DNA of 64,000 nt from Frateuria edaphi (GCF_021117405.1 NZ_CP088251.1:3085001-3149000), one strand, 5' to 3'. Counted from the stretch's first letter, positions 1 through 9,271 are shown. Translations and numbers: made by a program. The notes: generated by a model from the sequence alone, not told the origin.

Positions 1-432
1 TTCCTGCTGCTGTCTGCTGCCGGCTGCGCGGGTGCCATGCCGAAAACATCGACACCAGCGGTGGAACTGCACGGGCATCGCTTCACCACCGAGCTCGCAA
101 CGGACGAAGCCAGCCGCGAACACGGCCTGATGATGCGCGCGGAGCTGGCGGCCGATCACAGCATGCTGTTCGTCTTCCCCGACACGCAGCCGCGCTGGTT
201 CTGGATGAAGAACACGCTGGTGCCGCTGGATATCCTGTACTTCGATGCCGACCGCAAGCTGGTGTCGATGCAGCTGGATGTACCGCCGTGCAAGGCCGAT
301 CCCTGCCCGAGTTATCCGAGCGACGCGCCGGCGCGCTATGTGCTCGAGCTGCCTGCCGGGACGGCACGACGCGTCGGCGTGGAATCAGGCGACGAGCTGA
401 AGGTGGAAGGCGACATCGGTCCGGTACGCTGA
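1..432 (+). CDS. DUF192 family lipoprotein, 5' end outside window
   Basis: The DUF192 fold fills most of the readable protein, including the family-typical stretch WFWMKNTLVPLDILYFD. The function of DUF192 proteins is not established. An ATG lies at 37, but the same frame is open to base 1 and reads FLLLSAAGCAGAMPKTS. This looks like the end of a lipoprotein signal peptide with a lipobox (S-A-A-G-Cys). The true start is therefore probably upstream of the window, and the mature protein would be acylated on that cysteine. The family is usually about 150-170 residues, which agrees with a missing N-terminal signal. Family call is firm; lipoprotein status is inferred from the partial signal. Confidence 0.85.
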   Translation, partial: FLLLSAAGCAGAMPKTSTPAVELHGHRFTTELATDEASREHGLMMRAELAADHSMLFVFPDTQPRWFWMKNTLVPLDILYFDADRKLVSMQLDVPPCKADPCPSYPSDAPARYVLELPAGTARRVGVESGDELKVEGDIGPVR

Positions 433-539
433 CCGGCGCCGCGCTGACAGGGAAGCCCCACCTGGTAGGGGACCAGCCGCGACGGGTCGAGCCGCTCCAG
501 CACCGCCCAGTCGTCCTCGAACGGAATGAACTGTTTCAT
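336..539 (-). CDS. possible small protein, 67 aa, unknown function
   Basis: A short reading frame starts MKQFIPFEDDWAVLERLDPS. On its own strand an AGGAGA ribosome-binding sequence sits about 5 nt before the ATG. The first 30 residues look like real protein. The remainder is Ser/Pro/Thr-rich and runs antisense into the 3' end of the DUF192 gene, which suggests either an overlapping gene or a gene whose end has been lost. I do not recognise a family. It lies downstream of the rubredoxin gene on the same strand but beyond that gene's terminator hairpin. Confidence 0.35.
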   Translation of the reverse strand: MKQFIPFEDDWAVLERLDPSRLVPYQVGLPCQRGAGQRTGPMSPSTFSSSPDSTPTRRAVPAGSSST

Positions 540-570
540 GGGTGTCTCCTGTGCCGGGTACGAAGACAGG

Positions 571-615
571 AAAGCAGACGGCCCGGTCCGCACGATGACG
601 GAACCGGGCCGTTTG
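571..615 (-). terminator. hairpin terminator downstream of rubredoxin
   Basis: Perfect 10-bp arms ACGGCCCGGT (578-587) and ACCGGGCCGT (603-612) form a stem just after the rubredoxin stop on the minus strand. The following minus-strand bases are T-rich (CTGCTTTCCTG). Confidence 0.6.
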
Positions 616-636
616 ATGACATGCGCGAGGCGCGCG

Positions 637-831
637 TCAGTCGGTCTCGACCATCTCGAAGTCGTCCTTGGTCGCGCCGCAATCAGGGCAGGTCCAGGTG
701 TCAGGCACGTCTTCCCAGCGCGTGCCGGGCTCAATGCCTTCCTCGGGTACGCCTAGCGCCTCGTCGTAGATGAAGCCGCACACCACGCACATCCATTTGC
801 GCGTCGCGGGGGGTTGGGCGTCGGTGCTCAT
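637..831 (-). CDS. rubA: rubredoxin
   Basis: A 64-residue one-iron electron carrier with two CxxC-type iron loops: CVVCG at residues 15-19 and CPDCG at 48-52. Between them lies the rubredoxin signature [22 protein letters not shown]. The size matches single-domain rubredoxins, with a short N-terminal extension rich in Pro and Thr. Rubredoxins of this type pass electrons to alkane hydroxylases or help in oxidative-stress defence; no partner enzyme is visible here, so the acceptor is unknown. It is divergent from thiE across an 89-bp gap, a neighbourhood known from related gammaproteobacteria. Confidence 0.95.
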   Translation of the reverse strand: MSTDAQPPATRKWMCVVCGFIYDEALGVPEEGIEPGTRWEDVPDTWTCPDCGATKDDFEMVETD

Positions 832-920
832 CGGATCGTGTCTTCGTCTGCAGTTGAATGGGCCATTCTCGCAACTCCCCTGCCCGAGCGAAAGCGCGGC
901 GACCTGAAAGAAGGACTTCC

Positions 921-1555
921 ATGCCCTGTCTCCCATCAAGTGGCTTGTACGCGATCACCGATGGTCCGCGTAGCGACCTGGTGCAGGTCGTCCGGGACGC
1001 GCTGGCCGGCGGCGTGCGTCTGCTGCAGTACCGCGACCTTGGCGATGACCACGCACGCCGCCATGCCGAAGCGCAGGCGCTCAAGCGGCTGTGCGACGAG
1101 CATGGCGTGCCGCTGTTGATCAACGGCGACGCCGCGCTGGCGCAGGCGGTCGGCGCCGCTGGCGTACATCTCGGTGAGACAGCCGAGGACCTGGCCAGCG
1201 CGCGCGATCGGCTTGGTCCCCAGGCGATCATCGGCGTGTCCTGCTTCGATTCGCTCGAACGCGCACGCGGGATGGTCTCGGCAGGTGCCGATTACGTTTC
1301 CTTCGGCGCCTTTTTCCCCTCGTCGACGTTGCCGCGCGCGCGCATGGCACCCCTGGAGTTGCTGAGGCAGAGCGCCGCACTCGGCGTGCCGCGGGTGGCG
1401 ATCGGCGGCATCACACCCGAGAATGGCGCGGCCCTGGTCGACGCTGGCGCCGACTACCTCGCGGCCATCTCGGCCGTGTTCGGCGCCACCGACGTGCGCG
1501 CGGCCGCGCGCCGCTTGGCCGACCTCTACCGTTTTCCTTCCAGCGAGTCCCATCC

Positions 1556-1559
<4 letters not shown>
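921..1559 (+). CDS. thiE: thiamine-phosphate synthase
   Basis: Joins HMP-pyrophosphate and the thiazole phosphate to make thiamine monophosphate in the cytoplasm. The 212-residue TIM-barrel protein shows YAITDG near the start, the substrate-binding [30 protein letters not shown] and the phosphate-binding AIGGITPEN. An in-frame start at 858 would add 21 basic residues. The ATG at 921 is preferred because AGAAGGAC lies just upstream and the length then fits the family. The stop overlaps the hemL start (ATGA), so translation of the two is probably coupled. Confidence 0.95.
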
Positions 1560-2841
<1,282 letters not shown>

Positions 2842-2845
<4 letters not shown>

Positions 2846-3459
2846 GTACAGACATTCGCTGCGTGCTGTTCGATCTCGACGGCGTGCTCGCCGACTACGA
2901 TCGCGGCAGGCGGGTCGAAACCTTCGCGCGGCATCTCGGGCACCGGGCCGAAGCCGTGCACGCGGCGATCTACGCGTCGGGCATCGAGGATGCCGCCGAC
3001 GCCGGCCTGCTCGATGCGCCCACCTATCTGTCGGCGCTTGGGCGCGAGCTCGATCGCGACATCGATGCCGAGGCCTGGGTCGATGCGCGTCGAGCGGCAA
3101 GCTGCGTCCGACCACCCGTACTTGAACTTGCGGGTCGGCTCCGCGATCAGGGGATCGCGGTGGCCGTGCTGAGCAACAACGGTTTATTGATGGCCGAACG
3201 CTGGCCGGTGATCGTGCCGACACTGCTGCCGTTGTTCGAACGCCGGTTCTTCTGTTCGGCCCAGCTGCAGGCGGCGAAACCTTCGCCCGCTGCCTACCTG
3301 CGATGCCTCGAGGCGCTGGCCATGCCGCCCGCGGCCACGCTGTTCGTCGACGACAGCGACGCGAATGTCGCCGGCGCCCGCAAGGCCGGGCTGGTCGCGC
3401 ACCACTTCACGGACCTGCAGCAGTTGCGTTCCGCGCTGGCGAACTGCGGCCTGGCCTGA
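2842..3459 (+). CDS. HAD superfamily (subfamily IA) hydrolase
   Basis: A 205-residue haloacid-dehalogenase-like phosphatase. Motif I is [11 protein letters not shown] (nucleophile D11, acid/base D13), motif II LSNNG, motif III the lysine of [11 protein letters not shown], and motif [18 protein letters not shown]. The cap is of the small helical type. The substrate cannot be told from sequence. The GTG start overlaps the hemL stop, so it is the third gene of the thiE-hemL unit; a housekeeping phosphatase role there is only an inference. Confidence 0.85.
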
Positions 3460-3465
3460 GGCCGC

Positions 3466-3885
3466 CTACCAAGTGCCGGTGTTGGGCATCGACGACCACG
3501 GCTCCTGCGGCGACAGGTGGCCGTCCTGCAGCAGCTCGATCGAGATCAGGTCGGGGGAGCGGACGAACGCCATGTGCCCGTCGCGCGGCGGGCGATGGAT
3601 CGTGTAGCCCATGTCCTTCAGACGCTGGCAGGTGGCATAGATGTTCTCCACGCGGAAGGCCAGGTGGCCGAAGTTGCGCGCCGAGCCATAGTCTTCCCGG
3701 GAGTCCCAGTTGAAGGTGAGCTCGATCTCCGCCTCGGGGCTGTCCGGCGCGGCAAGGAACACCAGGGTGTATTTGCCCTCGGGAACCTCTTTGCGGCGCG
3801 CCTCGCGCAGACCGAGGCCGTCGCAGTAGAAGCGCAGCGACGCGTCGAGGTCACGCACGCGGACCATCGTGTGCAGATACTTCAT
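3466..3885 (-). CDS. gloA: lactoylglutathione lyase (glyoxalase I) family protein
   Basis: A VOC-fold metalloenzyme of 139 residues. The four metal ligands known from glyoxalase I are all in place: H5 in HTMVRV, E55 in IELTFNW, H74 in FGHLAF and E117 in ISIEL. It would isomerise the methylglyoxal-glutathione hemithioacetal to lactoylglutathione. The start overlaps the stop of the upstream aminotransferase gene (ATGA on the minus strand), so the two are co-transcribed. The pair converges on the HAD gene with only 6 bp between stops. Confidence 0.9.
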   Translation of the reverse strand: MKYLHTMVRVRDLDASLRFYCDGLGLREARRKEVPEGKYTLVFLAAPDSPEAEIELTFNWDSREDYGSARNFGHLAFRVENIYATCQRLKDMGYTIHRPPRDGHMAFVRSPDLISIELLQDGHLSPQEPWSSMPNTGTW

Positions 3886-5126
3886 GGCGTGTCTCCGGCA
3901 GGGGTCGCGAGGAAGTCGGTGAATGCCGCGCGCAGGCGCTGCAGGCCTTCCGCCAGTTCCTCGTCGGTGATGGTCAAAGGCGGAAGCAACCGCAGCACGT
4001 CGGGCCCGGCCTGCAACAACAGCACACCGTGTGCAGCGGCGACGTCGAGGATGGCGCCGGCCTTGCCGCGATGCGGCGCGGCCAGCGCCGCGCCCAACAT
4101 CAGGCCGCGGCCGCGCACTTCATCGAAAAGGCCCAGGTCGGCATCGATGGCCGCCAGGCTGGCACGCAGTTCGTTGGCCTGGCGCTCCACGTTGAGCAGC
4201 ACCGCGGGCGAACCCAGCTTGGCCAGCGCCACGCGCGCCACGGCAGCGGCCAGGGGATTGCCGCCGAACGTGGAACCGTGCGCGCCGACCTGCATGGTCT
4301 GCGCAACCTTCGGACCGGCCAGCATGGCGCCGATAGGAAAGCCCGCGCCGAGCGCCTTGGCCAAGGTCACGATGTCCGGCGCCACGTCGTCCTGCACGTG
4401 CGCGAACAAGGTGCCGGTGCGGCCCATGCCGCACTGGATCTCGTCCAGCACCAGCAACGCCCCATGCCGGTCGCATTGTTCTCGTACCTGCTTGAGGAAG
4501 CCGGGGGCCGCCGGTCGCACGCCGCCCTCGCCCTGCACGGGCTCCACCATCACGGCGGCCACGTCGTCGTGCGCGAAGGCCATCTGGAGCGCTTCAACGT
4601 CGTTGAACTCGATGTAGCGGAAACCACCCGGCAGTGGCTCGTAGCCTTCCTGGTACTTCGGCTGCGCGGTGGCCGTCACCGTGGCCAGGGTGCGTCCATG
4701 GAAGGAGCCACTGAAAGTGACTATGGTGCGCCGCCCGGCATCGCGCCCCTGCGCGGCCGCCCAACGGCGCACCAGCTTGATCGCAGCCTCGTTCGCTTCG
4801 GCCCCCGAGTTGCACAGGAACACGCGCTCGGCAAAGCCGGATGCCTCTACCAGTTCCTGCGCGAGCTTCAGCGGCGGCTCGGTGTAGAACACATTGCTGC
4901 TGTGCCACAGCTTGTGCGCCTGTGCAGTCAGCGCGGCGAGCAGGTCCGGGTCCTGGTGGCCCAGGCTGTTGACCGCGATGCCCGCGCCGAAGTCGAGATA
5001 GTCGCGCCCCTGCGTATCCCAAAGCCGCGCGCCGAGGCCATGGTCGAGCACGAGCTCGCGCGGACGGTACACCGGCAACCAATAGCGCCGGGCCAGGTCG
5101 ATCAGGGAAGCGTCTTGCGGGGACAT
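3882..5126 (-). CDS. argD: class III aminotransferase, acetylornithine type
   Basis: A 414-residue PLP aminotransferase. It has the phosphate-binding [14 protein letters not shown] (105-118), [11 protein letters not shown] (138-148), [12 protein letters not shown] (228-238) and the Schiff-base lysine K257 in [15 protein letters not shown]. This pattern is typical of acetylornithine/succinyldiaminopimelate aminotransferases in arginine and lysine synthesis, although related ornithine- or succinylornithine-using enzymes share it. The ATG at 5126 gives the family length; the open frame upstream is low-complexity and lacks family similarity. It is the first gene of a two-gene unit with the glyoxalase and is divergent from the amyloid-like operon. 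Confidence 0.85.
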   Translation of the reverse strand: MSPQDASLIDLARRYWLPVYRPRELVLDHGLGARLWDTQGRDYLDFGAGIAVNSLGHQDPDLLAALTAQAHKLWHSSNVFYTEPPLKLAQELVEASGFAERVFLCNSGAEANEAAIKLVRRWAAAQGRDAGRRTIVTFSGSFHGRTLATVTATAQPKYQEGYEPLPGGFRYIEFNDVEALQMAFAHDDVAAVMVEPVQGEGGVRPAAPGFLKQVREQCDRHGALLVLDEIQCGMGRTGTLFAHVQDDVAPDIVTLAKALGAGFPIGAMLAGPKVAQTMQVGAHGSTFGGNPLAAAVARVALAKLGSPAVLLNVERQANELRASLAAIDADLGLFDEVRGRGLMLGAALAAPHRGKAGAILDVAAAHGVLLLQAGPDVLRLLPPLTITDEELAEGLQRLRAAFTDFLATPAGDTP

Positions 5127-5231
5127 GGCCTCTCCGGCGGCGCACGGGCGCCGTCGCAACGTGCGTGGGAATGCGACCGGGGCGTCGCCCGCACATGCTA
5201 GCACCGCGACCCCGGCGGCCCGAACGGCTCC

Positions 5232-5344
5232 GGCTGTAACAGCCGCACAAGGTGTATCACTGCTGTTACACCCCGCGCCAAGCCCGATTCTATGCGGCTT
5301 GCGACCGCCGAAAGGCTCTCGGCGCGCGGCTGCCTGTAACACCC
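5232..5344 (+). promoter_or_regulatory. candidate enhancer (upstream activator) sites, three TGTAACA palindromes
   Basis: Site 1 (5232-5244) is a perfect 6-bp-arm palindrome GGCTGT-A-ACAGCC. Site 2 (5264-5270) is TGTTACA, the inverse of the same core. Site 3 (5332-5344) is GCCTGTAACACCC. They lie roughly 75-185 bp before the -24 element, the usual range for activators of sigma-54 polymerase. The linked regulator at 10630-11976 is the natural candidate to bind them; binding is inferred, not shown. Confidence 0.5.
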
Positions 5345-5414
5345 GTGCGGGATTCGTTTGCCTGCATCCGCTCAAAAACCGCGCAGTGGCGCGGTCTGGC
5401 GGCCTTCGGAAGCT

Positions 5415-5431
5415 TTGGCATGGCGCTTGCC
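5415..5431 (+). promoter_or_regulatory. sigma-54 (-24/-12) promoter of the fap-like operon
   Basis: The sequence TTGGCATGGCGCTTGCC matches the RpoN consensus (YTGGCACGRNNNTTGCW) at all positions except CACG to CATG and the final W. The invariant GG and GC pairs are correctly spaced. It lies 32 bp before the first gene, so transcription would begin near 5442. Confidence 0.75.
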
Positions 5432-5463
5432 ACCAGGGCTCTCACCGAAGGAACGAGCGTGCC

Positions 5464-5958
5464 ATGGAATCCGCAGTCGCCCCCCACCGCCTTCTCGCGC
5501 TCCCGCCGTTCGCGGCCATGATCGCGCTGGTTGGCATGCCGTTCGCCAGCCATGCGGCGGACGCGCACCGCGCGGTCGACGCCAGGCCGGGCGACATCGT
5601 GTTGTTGCGCACTGTCTCCACGCGACCGGCCGCGCGGCCGGCACCGCCGGGGATGGCGCTGATGGTCTCGCCCTCGCCACAGCCCGAGATCTTCGCCTCG
5701 CTCGACAGCAGCGAACTTTCCGACGACGACATCGCGCAATTGGGCGCCACGCCCTCGCCCACCGCGCAACTGCAGTCGACCGTGGGCCAGACGCTCGACG
5801 GCATGCTGGTCCGCGGCGGCGGCAGTAACACGGTGGCCGGCAACGGCGTGAGCAACACGGTCGCGGCGCCGATCGGCGCGGTCGGCAACGCGACCGGCGG
5901 CATCGGCGACCAGGTGCAGGGCGCGCTGGCGCAGTTGCCCTTCGGCAACGGGCATTGA
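5464..5958 (+). CDS. fapA: FapA-like secreted accessory protein
   Basis: First gene of the operon, 164 residues. A Sec signal peptide covers about 1-31 (cut near SHA-AD). The rest is Pro/Ala-rich and then Gly/Asn/Val-rich (SNTVAGNGVSNTVAAPIG), with no cysteine, and is likely disordered. In Pseudomonas, FapA is a small periplasmic protein that helps restrain or guide fibre subunits. The match here rests on position, size and composition, not on strong sequence identity. Residues 84-95 read ELSDDDIAQLGA, which resembles the leader motif cleaved by C39 peptidases; a C39-type peptidase is encoded three genes on. An AAGGAA ribosome site precedes the ATG. Confidence 0.6.
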   Translation: MESAVAPHRLLALPPFAAMIALVGMPFASHAADAHRAVDARPGDIVLLRTVSTRPAARPAPPGMALMVSPSPQPEIFASLDSSELSDDDIAQLGATPSPTAQLQSTVGQTLDGMLVRGGGSNTVAGNGVSNTVAAPIGAVGNATGGIGDQVQGALAQLPFGNGH

Positions 5959-5963
5959 TCGCC

Positions 5964-6596
5964 ATGCGCCGCGCGACCGTTCTCACCTCTCTCGCCGCGC
6001 TGGCTATGTTGAGCACCGGCGTCAGCGCGGGCGATGACGACTACGCCGCCATGCTCGGCTACCTCACCAGCAGCCGCCTGGATGGCCATGTCTTGAAGGG
6101 TGCCGACGGCAGCGTCGCGGTGAACCTGGCGGCGGGCGACCTCAACAGCCAGGCCAACCTGCGCGCCTTCGCCACCGGGCCGGATGCGCAGGCCTGGATC
6201 GACGCGCGCCAGCGAACGCTTGGCAACCAGGCCAATGCGCCCACGCACGCGCAGGCCACCATCGCCGGCGACGTCCTCGCCGGGGCGCACGGGCTCGTAT
6301 CGATCAACCAGGCCAGCGGAACGGCGAACACGCAGCTCAATGCGGTCGCCGCGGCGCTGGCCAGCCAGGGCATACGCGAAACGACGGACGGATCCCTGTC
6401 CGCTGCCGTTTCGGCGTCGGCAGAAGTGCAGCCGGGAGCGGGCGCCGGCGTACCGGGCGAAGGCACGCGCAGCGTGTCGGTCGCCGCGGGCGCCATGCAG
6501 GGCTTCCGTGGCGTGCTGCAGCTCAACCAGACCGCGGGATCGGGCAATGCCACGGGCAACGTCCTTTCGCTATCCGTGTCGGAGCTACCGCGGTGA
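5964..6596 (+). CDS. fapB: FapB-like repeat protein, probable minor amyloid subunit
   Basis: A 210-residue secreted protein with a signal peptide (about 1-22, ending GVSA). Three imperfect copies of a motif of form G-x-V-x-(I/L)-N-x-A-x-G-x-x-N-x-Q-x-N occur at about 46-65, 107-126 and 177-199. The same pattern is stronger in the next gene. In Fap systems the repeats of FapB and FapC form the amyloid core, and FapB is the minor, nucleating subunit. No cysteine is present. The ATG follows the fapA-like stop by 5 bp with no good ribosome site, so translation is probably coupled. Confidence 0.7.
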   Translation: MRRATVLTSLAALAMLSTGVSAGDDDYAAMLGYLTSSRLDGHVLKGADGSVAVNLAAGDLNSQANLRAFATGPDAQAWIDARQRTLGNQANAPTHAQATIAGDVLAGAHGLVSINQASGTANTQLNAVAAALASQGIRETTDGSLSAAVSASAEVQPGAGAGVPGEGTRSVSVAAGAMQGFRGVLQLNQTAGSGNATGNVLSLSVSELPR

Positions 6597-6624
6597 CCAC
6601 CATAAGAATCGGAGTGAGGACACC

Positions 6625-7620
6625 ATGAACGCATCCAAGAAGACCCTGATCGCCCTGGCGGTCGCCACGCTGTTCGGCAGCCCGATGGCTTTCGCGAATG
6701 GCCATGACCAACACCACTCGCCGTTCGATTCGGCGGCGGTCGCCACGGTCGACAACAACCAGTCGGTGACCGGCAACGTCACCGCCAACAACAAGCTGAA
6801 GAACACCAGCTCCATCGATGACCGCACGGCCGCCCAGGCCTCAGGCAACATCGGCATGAACGTGGCTTCCGGCGACAACAACGCCCAGGACAATGCCGCT
6901 GCGCTCGCCGCCACGGACGCCGACTTCGCCTTCGGCCTGGCCGATTCCGAGATCGACGTCGGCCAGTCCGGCATGGGCAACGTCACCGTGAACGAAGGCG
7001 TCAAGAACGATGCCTACGTCACCGACAACGCCTTCCGCTGGGCCTCGGGCAACATCGGCGTGAACGTCGCCTCGGGCAACAACAACCAGCAGAAGAACGC
7101 GCTGGCCGCCTCGGTCGCGACGACCAAGTTCGCCCATGCCGGCGTGAGCGTCGACCAGGCCTCCTCGGGCAACATCGTTAGCAACGCCGGCCGCGTGGAG
7201 AAGTACTACGACACCACCACCGTGCACATGAGCGGCACGGTGCAGGGCTACTCGCTCGGCCTGGGCGCGGGTGGCTATCAAGGCCAGACCAGCAGCACCT
7301 CCTACGGCGTCGAGGGCGGCCTGTGGACCGTCGGACCGTTCCCGGCCGGCTTCTACGGCGGCCTGACCGCCAGCGAGTCGCAGGGCCAGGAGCAGGGTCA
7401 GCTGGGCTTCGTCGAGGTTTCCGCCAGCGACCTGCTGGCCGATCTGTGCGGCACCGTGCAGACCGCCCGCTACGTCGTGGTCAACGCTACCAACGACGCC
7501 AGCCTGTCGGGCAATGCCTTCCAGCATGCGACCGGCAACATCGGCGTGAACGTGGCCTCCGGCACCGGCAACCTGCAGGCCAACAGCCTGTCGCTCGCCG
7601 TCGCGCAGCCCAGCCCGTAA
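6625..7620 (+). CDS. fapC: FapC-like repeat protein, probable major amyloid fibre subunit
   Basis: A 331-residue secreted protein with a signal peptide at about 1-24 (MAFA-NG). It holds two complete repeats (about 39-97 and 107-166) containing SGNIGMNVASGDNNAQDN and SGNIGVNVASGNNNQQKN. A third repeat is split: its first half is at about 174-190 and its second, TGNIGVNVASGTGNLQAN, at about 303-320. The roughly 95 residues between are Gly/Ser/Tyr-rich. Three Asn/Gln-rich repeats with variable linkers is the FapC plan. Only one cysteine (C275) is visible, not the C-terminal CxxC that I recall from Pseudomonas Fap subunits. Asn, Gln and Gly content is high. The ribosome site GGAGTGAGGA is strong, as fits a major subunit. 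Confidence 0.78.
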   Translation: MNASKKTLIALAVATLFGSPMAFANGHDQHHSPFDSAAVATVDNNQSVTGNVTANNKLKNTSSIDDRTAAQASGNIGMNVASGDNNAQDNAAALAATDADFAFGLADSEIDVGQSGMGNVTVNEGVKNDAYVTDNAFRWASGNIGVNVASGNNNQQKNALAASVATTKFAHAGVSVDQASSGNIVSNAGRVEKYYDTTTVHMSGTVQGYSLGLGAGGYQGQTSSTSYGVEGGLWTVGPFPAGFYGGLTASESQGQEQGQLGFVEVSASDLLADLCGTVQTARYVVVNATNDASLSGNAFQHATGNIGVNVASGTGNLQANSLSLAVAQPSP

Positions 7621-7653
7621 CAACTTCGGCCAAGGCAGGCCAACGAGGGCGGT

Positions 7654-7716
7654 ACCCGGCTGTCCGCAGCCGGGTTCCTATGGAACCCCCCGGCCCGGCC
7701 CCTGCGGGCCGGGGGG
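7654..7716 (+). terminator. two hairpins between fapC-like and fapD-like genes
   Basis: Hairpin 1 has 9-bp arms ACCCGGCTG (7654-7662) and CAGCCGGGT (7667-7675). Hairpin 2 has 11-bp arms CCCCCCGGCCC (7686-7696) and GGGCCGGGGGG (7706-7716). Neither is followed by a long T run, so partial termination or protection of the upstream mRNA is more likely than a full stop. Either would raise subunit mRNA over export-gene mRNA. Confidence 0.55.
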
Positions 7717-7739
7717 ACTTCCTCCCACTGGTGACATCC

Positions 7740-8441
7740 ATGCGACTGATGACCCGCACCTTCCTGCTCTGCAGCCTCGCGCTTGGCACGCTGGCCTCCG
7801 CGCGCGCCGGCGAGGTGCGCTTTGGTGGCGTGCTGCCCAATGGCGGGCTGTACGCACATCCCGTGGAGAGCATGCAGGAGGCGCGCTACCGCAACCTGGT
7901 GCGGCAGGAAACCGACTACAGCTGCGGCGCCGCCGCGCTGGCCACGATCCTGCGCTACGCCTACCACCTGGACGTGGACGAGGCGGTGGTGATCCAGGGC
8001 ATGCTGGGTCTATCCGACGAGAATCTGGTCAAGCAGCGCGGCTTCTCGCTGCTGGACATCAAGCACTACGTGGAAGCATTGGGCATGCGCGGCCGCGGCT
8101 ACCGCGTGGACGAATCACGCCTGCGCAGCCTGCGCGTGCCCGGACTGGTGCTGATGGACGTGCGCGGTTTCCGTCATTTCGTGGTGCTCAAGCAGGTCCA
8201 GGGCAATACCGTGGAGCTGGCCGACCCGATGCTCGGCAACCGCAGCCTTTCCATCGCCGAATTCCTCCAGGCCTGGCAGTCCCGGGCCGTGTTCGTGGTG
8301 ATCGGCAACGACTTCGATCGCAACACGGTGCTGCTACAGCCGGAGGGCAAGGCCAGCGCGCGTGCCCTGTATGCCCGGCAAGGACCCATTACCGATGCCG
8401 AACTGCTCGACTTCGGCTTCAGCAGCGTCGATCTGTTCTGA
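7740..8441 (+). CDS. fapD: FapD-like C39-family peptidase
   Basis: A 233-residue exported protein with a signal peptide (about 1-23). The papain-like C39 triad is visible: C62 in TDYSCGAAALATIL, H146 in GFRHFVVL and D162 in ELADPMLG. It lacks the membrane and ATPase domains of bacteriocin exporters, so it would act alone in the periplasm, as FapD does in Pseudomonas. Possible substrates are fibre subunits or the proteins with C39-leader-like motifs encoded by the fapA-like and fapE-like genes. The start at 7740 places the signal peptide correctly; a second ATG lies three codons in. Confidence 0.85.
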   Translation: MRLMTRTFLLCSLALGTLASARAGEVRFGGVLPNGGLYAHPVESMQEARYRNLVRQETDYSCGAAALATILRYAYHLDVDEAVVIQGMLGLSDENLVKQRGFSLLDIKHYVEALGMRGRGYRVDESRLRSLRVPGLVLMDVRGFRHFVVLKQVQGNTVELADPMLGNRSLSIAEFLQAWQSRAVFVVIGNDFDRNTVLLQPEGKASARALYARQGPITDAELLDFGFSSVDLF

Positions 8442-8456
8442 GAGGAACTTAAAGCC

Positions 8457-9224
8457 ATGCTTCGCCGTTCCCTCCCCTTTCTCGCCGCCGCGCTGCTGCT
8501 GGCCCCGGCGCTGGGCGCGCACGCGGCCGACAGTGCACCCGGCACCGGGCTGCACGAGCTTGCCGACACCGAGCTCAATGCCATGCGTGGCCGTTACACC
8601 GTCGACGACCACACCGTCGCCTGGTTCGGCGTGACCATGATCTCGACCTGGCAGACCGGCAGCGGCCAGCTGCTGCAGGGGACGCTGGCCTTCGGCATGG
8701 ATTTCGGCAACGGGAAAGGCCAGCCCACGCTCAACTTCACCCCAAGCGTGACCCTCACCAAGGCCGATGCCCCGGTACCGATGCCCGCCACCGGCACCCG
8801 CAGTGTCGATGGCAGCGGGCTGGCCCACGTCGGCGGCCTGCTGCAAAGCGTGCAGGTGGCCGGCGACGGCAACCTCGCCAACAACGTGGCCCGGTTGACC
8901 ATCCGCGACGGTAACGCGCCCGCCACCACGGGTAGGGCCACCGGAACCGGCGGCGCCAGCGTGAGCGACGGCAACGCGAGCGTCTCGGTCGGCTTCGACG
9001 GCCAGTCCGCCGGCGTGCAACTGTCCATCGACGGCCAGGGCACGGTGCAGCAATGGATCCGCAACGGCAGCCTCGGCCAGAGCGTGCAGCTCGCCGCGGA
9101 CGGCCAGAGCGTGAGCAACCGGCTGGAGATCGACCTGGTACGCCAGGTGTCATCGGCCAACACGCCGCTTGCGCTGAACGTGGCGCAGGCGATCGGCCTC
9201 ACCCGAGGCATTGCAGGGAACTGA
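8457..9224 (+). CDS. fapE: FapE-like secreted protein
   Basis: A 255-residue secreted protein with a signal peptide (about 1-23, AHA-AD). Residues 34-47 are ELADTELNAMRGRY, followed by VAWFGVTMISTWQTGSGQ. As I recall the family, FapE has a similar RGR-FGVxMSxTWQN block after its signal. The middle and C-terminal parts are rich in Gly, Asn, Ser and Gln, with QSVQVAGDGNLANNVARL and related segments. No cysteine is present. It would be a minor fibre-associated component. AGAGGAAC precedes the ATG, and the gene follows fapD-like after 15 bp. Confidence 0.7.
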   Translation: MLRRSLPFLAAALLLAPALGAHAADSAPGTGLHELADTELNAMRGRYTVDDHTVAWFGVTMISTWQTGSGQLLQGTLAFGMDFGNGKGQPTLNFTPSVTLTKADAPVPMPATGTRSVDGSGLAHVGGLLQSVQVAGDGNLANNVARLTIRDGNAPATTGRATGTGGASVSDGNASVSVGFDGQSAGVQLSIDGQGTVQQWIRNGSLGQSVQLAADGQSVSNRLEIDLVRQVSSANTPLALNVAQAIGLTRGIAGN

Positions 9225-9271
9225 AGCGCGCGCCACCGCCCGGCACGCCTCCGGTCCAGGGGAGCAACACC

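Larger units (their letters stand above)
5127..5463. promoter_or_regulatory. regulatory intergenic region ahead of the fap-like operon
   Basis: This 337-bp gap between the divergent aminotransferase and fapA-like genes carries no convincing gene. It contains three copies of TGTAACA or its complement (5235-5241, 5264-5270, 5335-5341) and a sigma-54 type promoter (5415-5431). The layout of enhancer sites followed by a -24/-12 element points rightwards into the fap-like operon. Confidence 0.7.

Noticed and set aside
6841..7620. Tandem repeats suggestive of a CRISPR or minisatellite
   Set aside because: The repeats are protein-level, in frame within the FapC-like gene, and diverged at DNA level; there are no regular spacers.
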